DNA of 48,757 nt from Chloroflexota bacterium (GTDB lineage: Bacteria > Chloroflexota > UBA11872 > VXOZ01). Of the stretch, positions 17,453 to 25,504 are shown piece by piece (within the stretch, counting starts at the first letter, position 1; every line of letters starts with the position of its first letter). The DNA lies in the NCBI GenBank assembly GCA_012270555.1, contig JAAXIC010000053.1, forward strand, positions 1 to 48,757, read 5' to 3'. The notes below the pieces were generated by a model, which saw nothing but the letters and a program-made list of their open reading frames with translations, was not told where the DNA came from and did no database searches. Made by a program: the position numbers and the translations under genes.

Positions 17453-17537
17453 TGCCGAAGAAGGGACTCGAACCCTTACGAGCGCAATGCCCACTAGCCC
17501 CTCAAGCTAGCGCGTCTTCCAATTCCGCCACTTCGGC
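17453..17537 (-). tRNA. tRNA-Leu (anticodon GAG)
   Basis: An 85-nt class II tRNA on the minus strand. The acceptor GCCGAAG pairs with CTTCGGC, followed by discriminator A and no full encoded CCA. The D-arm begins TGGCGGAATTGG. The anticodon arm CTAGC-TTGAGGG-GCTAG gives GAG. The variable arm is long and the T-arm AAGGG-TTCGAAC-CCTT is standard. A good promoter precedes it. Confidence 0.97.
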
Positions 17538-17558
17538 AAAGCTTGTTTCCACACTCTG

Positions 17559-17588
17559 ATTATATGAAAGCGGGAAAACCGCCGTCAA
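17559..17588 (-). promoter_or_regulatory. Predicted sigma-70 promoter of tRNA-Leu
   Basis: On the minus strand TTGACG (17583-17588), 18 nt, TATAAT (17559-17564), placing the start a few bases upstream of a short tRNA leader. Both hexamers are close to consensus. Confidence 0.6.
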
Positions 17589-17731
17589 TGCGCGGTCTCA
17601 ATTAACGCGGCTTCTCTATGGGCAGCATGCCCGCTCTGCCAACCTGAGGCCGGTAGCCGCTTGCATGGCTGTTTGCGCTATGCCCGGGCTCTTCTGACCG
17701 CGTGCCACGTGCATGCGCAAGACCCGCCATC

Positions 17732-18568
17732 TCAGATCGACTGCACGGAGAATCCGCCGTCGATGACAAAGGCAAGACCGGTCGTAAAGGCGCTGGCCTT
17801 GGATGCGAGATAGACCGCCGCGCCGCCAACTTCGTCGGGCTCGCCAAAGCGGCCCATGGGCGTGTGGGCGACGATCTGCTCGCCGCGCTCGCTTAAGCTG
17901 CCGTCCGGGTTACGGAGCAAGCCACGATTCTGCGTGGTCTCAAAGAAGCCGGGGACGATCATATTGACCCGCACCACGCCCTGCCATTCACGCGCCAGAA
18001 AGTACGTCAGCGTCGCCACGCCGGACTTGGCAATGGCATAGACCGGCACCCGTGAGAGCGGACGTTCCCCGCCGGCCATGGAACCGATGTTGATGACGCT
18101 GCCCCGTCCGTTGGCGAGCATGGCCGGACCGAATTCCTGGCAGGCCAGCCACGCCGACGTAAGGTTGAGATCGAAGTTTTCACGCACCGCATCCAGCGTG
18201 AGCTCTTCAAACGCTTGGTCCGCGCTGACGACCGCCGACGGCTGGTTGCCGCCGACCGCGTTCACCGCAACCGTAACCGCGCCGAACGCGTCCCGCACCT
18301 GCGCGTGCGCCTGCGCGATCGATTCGGCGTCAGTGGCGACATAGGGCACGAAGATTGCCTCGCCTCCGCTGTCAGTGATGACCTTGACTCGGCGTTGGCC
18401 CTCTTCCTGGTTGCGCCCCAACACCGCGACCTTGGCGCCGGCTTTGCCCAGATATTCAGCAATCACGCCACCCAATATACCCGTGCCGCCGCCTACGACC
18501 GCTACTTCTTCACGCAGGCCAAAAACCTCGTCCAGGAATTCATTGCTCCGATTGTCTCTTGTAGTCAT
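17732..18568 (-). CDS. SDR family oxidoreductase (fructuronate reductase-like)
   Basis: A classical short-chain dehydrogenase of 278 residues. The NAD(P) loop is GGGTGILGG (26-34), NAVGGN follows the fourth strand, and the catalytic set is a Ser in VINIGSMAGG with Tyr and Lys in VYAIAKSGV. The extra N-terminal helix (NEFLDEVFGLRE) and the 'NAVGGNQPSA' segment resemble the SDR-type D-mannonate/fructuronate oxidoreductase group, which suggests a sugar-acid substrate. That is inference. The C-terminus FVIDGGFSVQSI is typical. The ATG at 18568 begins MTTRDNRSNEF. Confidence 0.88.
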   Translation of the reverse strand: MTTRDNRSNEFLDEVFGLREEVAVVGGGTGILGGVIAEYLGKAGAKVAVLGRNQEEGQRRVKVITDSGGEAIFVPYVATDAESIAQAHAQVRDAFGAVTVAVNAVGGNQPSAVVSADQAFEELTLDAVRENFDLNLTSAWLACQEFGPAMLANGRGSVINIGSMAGGERPLSRVPVYAIAKSGVATLTYFLAREWQGVVRVNMIVPGFFETTQNRGLLRNPDGSLSERGEQIVAHTPMGRFGEPDEVGGAAVYLASKASAFTTGLAFVIDGGFSVQSI

Positions 18569-18642
18569 TGCCGCTATCCAATGCCTCTCATGCTTGTATT
18601 CGTAGCCCCCTGCGTCCCATCAGGCTTGGGGAAGAGAGTCGG

Positions 18643-18965
18643 TTAGGGAGTCGCTGCTCTCTCAATTGTCTCGGCGAGCCATTCATTGAGGCTCTTACCT
18701 TCCGCTCGCGCCGCAGCCGTAGCGGCGCGATGAACCTCGGGCTTCAATCCAGTGGCACGTGCCCTGAGAACGTCTGGTCCGGTGTCCGACCTCGTTCGGC
18801 ACAGGCAGCCAGGTAGTCGTCGATAGAGAAGCGAAACTCCTTTTCAAGCTGCTCCACGGAATCAGCCTCAAATACAATCACGACACGTGTGTCCACCACT
18901 TCACCATGAAAGACACGTGCCTCGACATCAAAACTAAGTGCTGCGCTATATCCCTTATACTTCAT
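18643..18965 (-). pseudogene. HicB-family antitoxin gene broken by a frameshift
   Basis: The 5' part (ATG 18965, MKYKGYSAALSFDVEARVF, then VFEADSVEQLEKEFRFSID) is the HicB partial RNase H-like fold and ends at TGA 18744-18746 after FSGHVPLD. Directly there, in another frame, the sequence continues as LKPEVHRAATAAARAEGKSL-NEWLAETIERA to TAA at 18643-18645, the usual C-terminal ribbon-helix-helix of HicB. One indel of +1 or -2 therefore splits the gene. No hicA toxin is found next to it: upstream lies a MITE-like repeat, downstream an SDR gene. It is an orphan relic, or an assembly error. Confidence 0.8.
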
Positions 18966-19036
18966 GATGGCCCAAATCCAACATCTGTCAATGCCAAGCG
19001 TAGGAACGAGGCGGCTGTTCACTTCCGCTCAAAGAG

Positions 19037-19052
19037 GCGGGGGACAAGCCCC
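19037..19052. repeat. REP-1 hairpin at left end of MITE copy A
   Basis: GCGGGGGACAAGCCCC, the REP-1 hairpin in its ACAAG-loop form, overlaps the first four bases of the MITE-like element. A matching GGGGACAAGCCCCC abuts the other end at 19260-19273. Confidence 0.5.
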
Positions 19053-19263
19053 AATGTTGGTCGCATTAAACACAATGGCAATGAATACCGCGCCTCACGT
19101 CCCCGGTAGCGTAGGTTTGCAACCCCGTATCGAGTACGGGGCAGGCTCTGCGCCGTCTGTCGGCACCTGCCATTTCCCCTCACCCCGGCCCTCTCCCCAG
19201 AGAGAGGGTGCAGAGCGCGCCCAATGAGCGTACCGCCTTAATCTCAATGCGACAGCATTGGGG
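19049..19263 (+). mobile_element. MITE-like element, copy A
   Basis: About 215 bp bounded by near-perfect terminal inverted repeats: left CCCCAATGTTGGTCGCAT (19049-19066), right ATGCGACAGCATTGGGG (19247-19263). It has no coding capacity. Inside are a REP-2-like GGTAGCGTAGGTTTGCAACC, a hairpin CCCCGTATCGAGTACGGGG and a CCCCTCACCCCGGCCCTCTC tract. A clearly homologous inverted copy lies at 48162-48390. No transposase is encoded, so mobilisation would be in trans. Confidence 0.65.
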
Positions 19264-19360
19264 ACAAGCCCCCGTGCTTCAGCGTATTCCCAAACGGTTT
19301 GGTGTGCGCGGCAAAAGCGCGCTGGCTCACCGTTGCGACAGCTCCAGAGCCTAAACGTGG

Positions 19361-20683
19361 CTAGCCTTCCCGTGTACTCACGCTCAGGTCCGCCACCAGA
19401 ATCGGTGGCGCGTAGAAGCTGCCGCCGGCCCACTCCGGCTCGCTGCCAATGGCGGCGATGTTCTTGAGCGCCGCGTAGGCATTGCCCGCAACCATCGTAT
19501 CTTTCACCCGGCCGGCGAGCTTACCGTTTTCGATCTTGTAGCCCAAGTGCACGTTTCCCGAGAAGTCGCCGGAGAAGAGATTGCCCATCGAAGCGCCCAT
19601 GGCGTATTCGACCACAATACCCTCGTCAACACCGCCAATCAGGTCATCGAGGCTCCCGCCGCTGCCGGGCGCCACAACCCCGTTGTGGTAGCCGGGCGCA
19701 GGCAGCGAGTTCGGCGAGCGCTCGCCATTGCCGGTTGGTTCCGCGCCGGCCAGTCCCGCCGTCTGCAGGTCATAGATGAACGTACGGATGTAGCCGTTTT
19801 CTATAAGCGCCCTCCGTTGTAGCGGTATGCCCTCGTCGTCGGTAGGAGAAGAGCCTACGGCGTGATCGATGGTGCCGTCATCGTAGATGGTCAGCTTCTC
19901 ATCAAACACCTGCTCACCCAAACGCTCGCCCAGGGGTGAAGCGCCTTGGAGTACAGTTTTACCGTTGAACGCCTGCCTGAGCGGCAGCATGAGGGCGGAG
20001 CCAAGCCCCTGGGGGGTAAAGAGCACCGGCATGTGCTTGGTCCGGACACTCCCCTGGTGCCGCGCATCTTCCACACGTCGAATGATGCGCTGGGCAACGG
20101 CTTGTGGTTCCAACTCGGCGCGACATGAAACCGCATAGTGCCAGACATCCAGGAGGTCTTCACCCCGCGTCAAATTGATGCTGGCGCCCAACGACACCAC
20201 CGACTTGCGGTACTCGGTGCCGCCGCCATGGGAATTGAATAAGCGCACGTTGCTCACCCGCTTGGACGCGCCCACGTCGCACAAGAACTCTTTGTCGTGG
20301 TTGCGCAGCAAATCGAGCGCTTCCGTTCCGAGCGCGACAAGATCGTCTAGCGTAAGCCCTTCCACCGCCGGATCGAAGATGGTAACGCCGTTGGTCGTGT
20401 AGGTGCTCGGGAGTGTAAACTTCGCCTCAGCGCCAAACTGCGCGGACTCCACCGCGCTCTCCACCAGCGCGTCCAGATCGCCCGGCTCACTCAACTTGGT
20501 CGAATAGCCCAGCCCGATGCGCCCGTCCTTGATGATGCGCAGGGCCATGCCGCTCGACTCGCGGGCGTTAATAGATTTCATGCGGTTGGCTTCAAAGGAG
20601 ATGGGGAGTTCTGTGGACTCGTGAAAGAGCACCTCCGCCACCTCGGCTGTCTTTGTTGCTTTGTCCAGTAGTTCTTCAACCAT
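19361..20683 (-). CDS. tldE: TldE/PmbA-family protein, partner of TldD
   Basis: A 440-residue TldE (PmbA) subunit. TldD/TldE is a heterodimeric metalloprotease that trims leader peptides (microcin B17 in E. coli) and degrades unfolded peptides. TldE has the shared fold but no catalytic motif, and none is seen here: the position of HExxxH in TldD is not matched. Family features include MKSINARESSGMALRIIKDG near residue 35 and YAMGASMGNLFSGDFSGNVH near residue 375. It starts 4 bases after the tldD stop, so the two are translationally linked. The C-terminus overlaps no repeat. No peptide substrate gene is obvious nearby. Confidence 0.9.
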   Translation of the reverse strand: MVEELLDKATKTAEVAEVLFHESTELPISFEANRMKSINARESSGMALRIIKDGRIGLGYSTKLSEPGDLDALVESAVESAQFGAEAKFTLPSTYTTNGVTIFDPAVEGLTLDDLVALGTEALDLLRNHDKEFLCDVGASKRVSNVRLFNSHGGGTEYRKSVVSLGASINLTRGEDLLDVWHYAVSCRAELEPQAVAQRIIRRVEDARHQGSVRTKHMPVLFTPQGLGSALMLPLRQAFNGKTVLQGASPLGERLGEQVFDEKLTIYDDGTIDHAVGSSPTDDEGIPLQRRALIENGYIRTFIYDLQTAGLAGAEPTGNGERSPNSLPAPGYHNGVVAPGSGGSLDDLIGGVDEGIVVEYAMGASMGNLFSGDFSGNVHLGYKIENGKLAGRVKDTMVAGNAYAALKNIAAIGSEPEWAGGSFYAPPILVADLSVSTREG

Positions 20684-20687
20684 ATGA

Positions 20688-22046
20688 CTACTGACCTCCC
20701 ACCAAGCACTTGCTAATCAGCACGTGGGGACTGCCATCGCCCACCGGGGCCGACTGCCCGCCCTTGCCGCACGTCCCACCCGCTGGGTCCCACGCAAAGT
20801 CGTTGCCGACGGCGACGATGTTCTCCAGGGTGGTAAAGACGTTGCCCGAGAGATTCACCCCCCGCAGCGGTTCGGCCAGCTTGCCGTCGCGAATGGCATA
20901 GGCCTCCATGCAGGAGAACGTGAACATCTCCATGCTCGTCTGGCCGCCGTACCAATTCTTGCAATAGACGCCGTCCTTCACCTCGGCCAGCATATCCTCA
21001 AGCGGCGTTTCGCCCGGCTCGATGGCGGTATTGCGCATACGCACGAGCGGCGGCACGCTATAGCTCTGGGCACGTGCGTTACCAGTGGGAGCTTCGTTCA
21101 TCTTGCCGGCGGTCTCGCGCGAGTGCAGACGCCCCACCAGTTCTCCCTCGCGGATGAGGTACTGCTTTCCGGTGGGCACACCTTCGTCATCGTATGCGAA
21201 AGAACCGGTGAGACCGGGAACTTGGCCGCTGTCAGTGATATTGAGGAAATTGCCGCCAAACGTGCGGCCCAAGACCATGATCTCGCGCAGCTTGTCATTC
21301 TCGTACACATGATCGGCTTCCGAGAGATGCCCGAACGCCTCATGGGCAAACACACCGGCCAGTGTCGAGTCCAGAATGACCATGAACTCACCGCCCTTCG
21401 GCGGCTGCGCGTCCAGCATAGCCACGGCCTTCTCGGCAGCTTCCCGCACGTCCGCATGGCGGCCTTCAACCACGCTGTAGTCTTCGCTGCTGGCAAAGCC
21501 GGCCCGGGACTGCTGCACATTGCCATTGTCGCGGGCGACAACGCCAAAGCGAGCAGTCACCCGTCCACGCTCTTGCTCGATGTACGTACCCGTCGAGTTG
21601 GCGTAGTATTGCTTGCGGTAACCATCGCCGTAACCCACCGTAGAGGTCTGGATTTTCGGCGTCCGCCAAATCTCCTCCACGTACGAGTCCATGAGTCGCT
21701 TCTTCTCCGCCAGCGGAACCTGCCAGGGATCGCGCTGCATAGCGACGTGTACCACGTCTTGCACCGGCGGCACTTCCACGAGTTCGGTCTTTTCATTGCC
21801 CACGAGGCGGGCCTGGCTGACCGCTTGCGAAACCTTCTCCCGCAAGTCGGCAATCCGGTTGAAGGAGACGAACCCCCAACCGCCGTTCACCGCCGCGCGC
21901 ACATTGCCGCCAAGCTGGGTGGTGGTGCCCACCTCTTCCAGGTCCTTGCCGCGATAGGTGATGCCGGTAGATTTTGTTTCCTCGATGCGGATTTCCACGT
22001 AGTCTGCTGTATGCTGCTTTAGCGCTTCTTCAATGCGTTCCCGCAT
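20688..22046 (-). CDS. tldD: Metalloprotease TldD
   Basis: The catalytic subunit (452 residues) of the TldD/TldE protease. The zinc motif HEAFGH (HExxxH) sits in VFAHEAFGHLSEADHV near residue 236, followed by the third-ligand region and the C-terminal GGTCGKGGQSAPVGDGSPH glycine-rich block typical of TldD. The N-terminal domain begins MRERIEEALKQHTADYVEIR. It starts 9 bases after the stop of degV and is followed by tldE, a three-gene leftward operon. Confidence 0.95.
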   Translation of the reverse strand: MRERIEEALKQHTADYVEIRIEETKSTGITYRGKDLEEVGTTTQLGGNVRAAVNGGWGFVSFNRIADLREKVSQAVSQARLVGNEKTELVEVPPVQDVVHVAMQRDPWQVPLAEKKRLMDSYVEEIWRTPKIQTSTVGYGDGYRKQYYANSTGTYIEQERGRVTARFGVVARDNGNVQQSRAGFASSEDYSVVEGRHADVREAAEKAVAMLDAQPPKGGEFMVILDSTLAGVFAHEAFGHLSEADHVYENDKLREIMVLGRTFGGNFLNITDSGQVPGLTGSFAYDDEGVPTGKQYLIREGELVGRLHSRETAGKMNEAPTGNARAQSYSVPPLVRMRNTAIEPGETPLEDMLAEVKDGVYCKNWYGGQTSMEMFTFSCMEAYAIRDGKLAEPLRGVNLSGNVFTTLENIVAVGNDFAWDPAGGTCGKGGQSAPVGDGSPHVLISKCLVGGQ

Positions 22047-22055
22047 GGATGGGAC

Positions 22056-22913
22056 TTACTCCTTGTGAAACGTTATGCCGACGGCCCCCGGCCCGGCATG
22101 TGTGCCGATCGCTGGGCCGAATGTGCCGTTAATGACGTTTTGCGTTGAAACCCGCTCGAGTATCGCTTCCTGCAACTCTCCGGCAAACTCCGGCGCATTT
22201 GCGTGCATGACTCCCAGATGCGTGAGCGAACCTTCCGAGCCTGCCACACTCTCCACATAGCGCACCATGCGTTCGACAACACGCGAGCGGGTACGCACTT
22301 TGTCAAGGACTTCAACTGCGCCATCCTCGAGGATGAGCACCGGCTTGATCCGCAGCAGGGAGCCAATGAGATGCGACGCCGCGCCCAGTCGTCCGCCGCG
22401 CCGCAGGTACTCCAGCGTTTCGGGCGTAAAGGCGACGTGCATGAGGTCCGCTACATACTTGACGTGATTCACAATGCGGTCCGGCTCAACGCCCTCTCCA
22501 GCCAGCCGCGCGGCCTCAAGCGCCATGTAGGCCACGCCTAGTGAAGCCGATTGCGTGTCAACCACGTGAATCTTGCAGGAAGACTCCTCTTGCATCTGTT
22601 GCGATGCTGTCAACGCTGACTGCATCGTGCCGCTCAGCTTGCCGGAGACATGCAGCGAAACGATGTGTTCGTGGTCCTGTGCGAGTCCTTGGTAGACTTC
22701 GACAAACTCCCCTACCGAGGGTTGCGAGGTCTGCGGCAAATCTTCCGCTTCCGCGAGCATTGCGTAGAACTGCTCGCCGGTGATGTCCACACCATCCTTG
22801 TAGTCGATATCGCCAAAACGCACGTGCGCCGGCACTAAGGTGATGTGCTGCTCTGCGGCAATCGCGGGATCAAGGTCGCTCGTGCTATCAGTGACGATGG
22901 CAATCGTACTCAT
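22056..22913 (-). CDS. DegV family fatty-acid-binding protein
   Basis: A 285-residue DegV protein. The family binds a fatty acid and, in Firmicutes, hands it to the fatty-acid kinase FakA. The start IAIVTDSTSDL (residues about 4-14) and the Ser-rich loop QTSQPSVGEF are the hallmark motifs, as is the later EYLRRGGRLG. The ATG at 22913 (MSTIAIVTDSTSDLDP) is preceded by GAGAGG and is preferred over 22961. No fakA-like kinase is present here. It is the first gene of the degV-tldD-tldE operon. Confidence 0.9.
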   Translation of the reverse strand: MSTIAIVTDSTSDLDPAIAAEQHITLVPAHVRFGDIDYKDGVDITGEQFYAMLAEAEDLPQTSQPSVGEFVEVYQGLAQDHEHIVSLHVSGKLSGTMQSALTASQQMQEESSCKIHVVDTQSASLGVAYMALEAARLAGEGVEPDRIVNHVKYVADLMHVAFTPETLEYLRRGGRLGAASHLIGSLLRIKPVLILEDGAVEVLDKVRTRSRVVERMVRYVESVAGSEGSLTHLGVMHANAPEFAGELQEAILERVSTQNVINGTFGPAIGTHAGPGAVGITFHKE

Positions 22914-23397
22914 GCCGTTTCCTCTCTCTTCTCTATAAAGAAGGACACCCGTGTCTTCCACGCCTGCGAACTACCTTACTATTCCTTGCAGGTGGTGAAA
23001 TACTCGGTCTCGCACAACCAAGGACCCGATTTACGCATTCCAAGCTATACTAACGTGGACATGGCAGTCAACCGCCGGTTAACTGAGATGGGATGAGGCT
23101 TGCTCCCTCTTACACAAGAGTAGCACGTATTCCGCTTTGGTTCTCGCAGAATATGTGAACTCTGCTTGACCTTGGCAGTATGGGAACTACCGCAAGCATT
23201 CTACGCGGTTTGGTTTTTACGGAGGGTCGATTCTCCGTTTTCATTATCGCTTGCAGACATTTGGCTTGACCGCGGAACGACTACAATAGCGATCAAGAGA
23301 GATGGAACCAAATGGCGCCATGCTCTGTGCAGTCTGAAATGTGTGCCACGTGAGGGTCTGTTCAAGCCCTAAGCCAATTCGATGGGAGGACAACACC
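22914..23397. other. Divergent intergenic region
   Basis: 484 bases without a supportable gene, between the leftward degV operon and the rightward epimerase gene. It contains the degV promoter (23044-23071). A TACAAT near 23281 is a weak candidate -10 for the epimerase. Confidence 0.45.
23044..23071 (-). promoter_or_regulatory. Predicted promoter of the degV-tldD-tldE operon
   Basis: On the minus strand TTGACT (23066-23071), 16 nt, TATAGC (23044-23049). The predicted start near 23037 gives a leader of about 124 nt before degV. Confidence 0.45.
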
Positions 23398-24246
23398 ATG
23401 AAAGTAGTCGTGACAGGCGGCAGCGGCGGCATTGGACGGTACGTCGTACGAGAACTCTTGCAGCACGGGCATGAGGTCGTTTCCTTTGATCGGGTGAGGC
23501 CGCCTGAACCGGAGCCCGGCGTCCATTACCGCCTCGGCGACCATGAGGACGAAGGCACGGTGTTCGAACTCCTAGCTCCGGTCGAAGCGGTGGTGCACCT
23601 ATCCGCCATTCCTGCGCCGGGAACACACGCCAATGCCTTTGTCTTCCGCACGAACGTGATGGGCACCTACAACGTGTGCGAAGCCGCCGCCACTTTAGGA
23701 CTAAAGAAGATCGTCGCCACGAGCAGCATCAACGTACTCGGCATGGGCTTCCGCTACCGTGACTTTTCCCCACACTACCTGCCGGTAGACGAGAAGCATC
23801 CCGATCTGCCGCAAGACCCGTACGGGCTTTCGAAAGTAGTGGGCGAGGACATCGTGGACATGGTCCATCGCCGCACGGGCATACCCGCGGTGTCCATCCG
23901 CCCGTCGCACGTGGTCATGCCGGAGACGTGGCCGGACCGTATAGCGGCTATGAAAGCAAACTCTAACGCCTACTTCCGCGGCATCTGGGGTTACTCCGAC
24001 GTGCGTGACTTGGCGGTGGGATTCCGCTTGGCCTTGGAAACGGAATCCGCCGTACAGGGAGCCTACTACATCGTGGCCGACGACGCCTTTTGCTCAGTGC
24101 CGCTGGCCGAAGCCGCGCCGCTTGCTTTTCCGGGCATTGGCTACATGGCGGCTCACCTGACCGGCACGGAGTCCGGCATCACGAACGCCAAGGCCAAGCG
24201 TGAACTTGGGTTCCAAGCACAGTACTCGTGGCGGGACTTTGCTTGA
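23398..24246 (+). CDS. NAD-dependent epimerase/dehydratase (extended SDR)
   Basis: A 282-residue extended SDR. It starts at MKVVVTGGSGGIGRYVVREL: GxxGxxG at residues 7-13, ATG 23398, with GGGAGGA a good distance upstream. The active-site pair is Tyr and Lys in DPYGLSKVVGE, and SSINVLG holds the Ser. The size and short C-terminal domain fit UDP-glucose 4-epimerase-like or uronate dehydrogenase-like enzymes; the substrate cannot be decided. It lies 140 bases upstream of selD and may share no function with it. Confidence 0.87.
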   Translation: MKVVVTGGSGGIGRYVVRELLQHGHEVVSFDRVRPPEPEPGVHYRLGDHEDEGTVFELLAPVEAVVHLSAIPAPGTHANAFVFRTNVMGTYNVCEAAATLGLKKIVATSSINVLGMGFRYRDFSPHYLPVDEKHPDLPQDPYGLSKVVGEDIVDMVHRRTGIPAVSIRPSHVVMPETWPDRIAAMKANSNAYFRGIWGYSDVRDLAVGFRLALETESAVQGAYYIVADDAFCSVPLAEAAPLAFPGIGYMAAHLTGTESGITNAKAKRELGFQAQYSWRDFA

Positions 24247-24343
24247 GCAAAGTACTCGTGGCTAAAGTGCAATCTGTGCGTTCCGCGGGCTGCCAATCGC
24301 ATACATAGTATGGCCTGCATTCGCCTTGTCTTTAGGCGAAATT

Positions 24344-24352
24344 GCTATACTT
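24344..24352 (+). promoter_or_regulatory. Extended -10 promoter of selD
   Basis: TGCTATACT, identical in nine bases to the extended -10 of ssrA. No good -35 with normal spacing is visible. The predicted start near 24359 leaves a short leader with GAGGAG before the GTG start. Confidence 0.4.
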
Positions 24353-24386
24353 TAACGTGTTCTCTGGCTTAATGAGGAGCACTGCA

Positions 24387-25430
24387 GTGGCGCTACCAGT
24401 AAAGTTGACCAGCCTGGCTGCCTGCGCGGGGTGAGCAGGCAAACTCGGCCCCGCCGAGCTCGCGCAGGTGCTGCGCGCCTTTCCCTCACAAGCGAATAGC
24501 AACCTGCTCGTGGGGCTGACCGCCCCCGACGATGCCGCCGTGTATCGCATGAGCGACGAGCAGGCCATCATCAGTACGGCGGACTTCTTCCCGCCCGTCG
24601 TCGACGATCCTTACGCCTACGGCCAGATTGCGGCCGCCAATGCCCTGAGCGACGTCTACGCCATGGGGGGAGAGCCGCTCTTTGCTCTGAACCTCGCCGG
24701 CTTTCCCGACGACCTCGACCTGGATATCCTCGGCCGCATCTTTCAGGGCGGCGCGGACAAGGTGATCGAAGCCGGTGCCCTGATTGCCGGCGGTCATACG
24801 GTGACCGATGAGGAACCCAAGTACGGCCTGGCGGTGACCGGCCAAGTACATCCCGAGCGCATCTTCACCAAGGCCGGCGCGCAACCGGGCGATGTGCTGG
24901 TGCTGACGAAACCCATCGGTACCGGCGTGATCACCACGGCCCACAAGCGCGATTGCGTGGATGCGGCACACCTTGAAGAGGCGATTGCGAGCATGTGCCG
25001 TCTGAATGGCGGGGCCGCGCGCCTCTTCCAGCAGTTCACCGTTCACGCCTGCACGGACGTGACCGGCTATGGCCTGCTCGGTCACGCCATGGAGATGGCG
25101 CGCCACGGCAACGTCCGCTTTGAAATCGACGCGCAAGCCGTCCCGCTGCTTTCCGGCGCATTAGGCTATGCCCAAGACGACGTGGTGCCGGGCGGTCTCG
25201 ACCGCAATCGCGCCCACCTAGAAGATGAGGAGCTGCTTTCGCTGAACGCGGACATCCCACCCGCGCTCGCCGCCCTCCTCTTCGATCCCCAGACCAGCGG
25301 CGGCCTCTTGGCAGCCGTACCACCGCAACAGCAACCCCAACTGGAAAAGGAATTCCGCGCCGCCAACGAGCCGCTCTGGATTGTCGGCAAGGTACGCGAG
25401 GGAACCGGCATTACAGTTACTGCGGTGTAG
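24387..25430 (+). CDS. selD: Selenide, water dikinase SelD with in-frame UGA (selenocysteine)
   Basis: SelD makes selenophosphate from selenide and ATP, the selenium donor for selenocysteine. Reading from GTG 24387 (GAGGAG seven nt upstream) gives MALPVKLTSLAACAG, then TGA at 24432-24434, then AGKLGPAELAQVL. E. coli SelD has GAGC17GCK at this point, so residue 16 encoded by UGA replaces the catalytic Cys; the invariant Lys follows three residues later. After it come LTAPDDAAVY, the metal-binding ADFFPPVVDDPY, ANALSDVYAMGG, IAGGHTV, TDVTGYGLLGH and DPQTSGGLL, all SelD hallmarks. Total 347 residues, as in E. coli. Two GC-rich hairpins lie just after the UGA. SelA/SelB/SelC are not in the window. 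A caller that treats UGA as stop would begin wrongly at 24468. Confidence 0.93.
24432..24476 (+). promoter_or_regulatory. UGA selenocysteine codon with candidate bacterial SECIS hairpins
   Basis: Downstream of TGA 24432-24434 lies a perfect hairpin CTCGGC-CCC-GCCGAG (24444-24458), its loop about 17-19 nt after the codon, a distance usual for bacterial SECIS. A second, GCGCAG-GTG-CTGCGC, is at 24462-24476. Which one SelB would bind is undecided. Confidence 0.55.
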
Positions 25431-25504
25431 CAGAAGAGTCAGTGCGGGTTCGAGCCGATCTCCGCACACAAGGCTGACGCGCCACCCGCGTTACCTGGCA
25501 GCAA

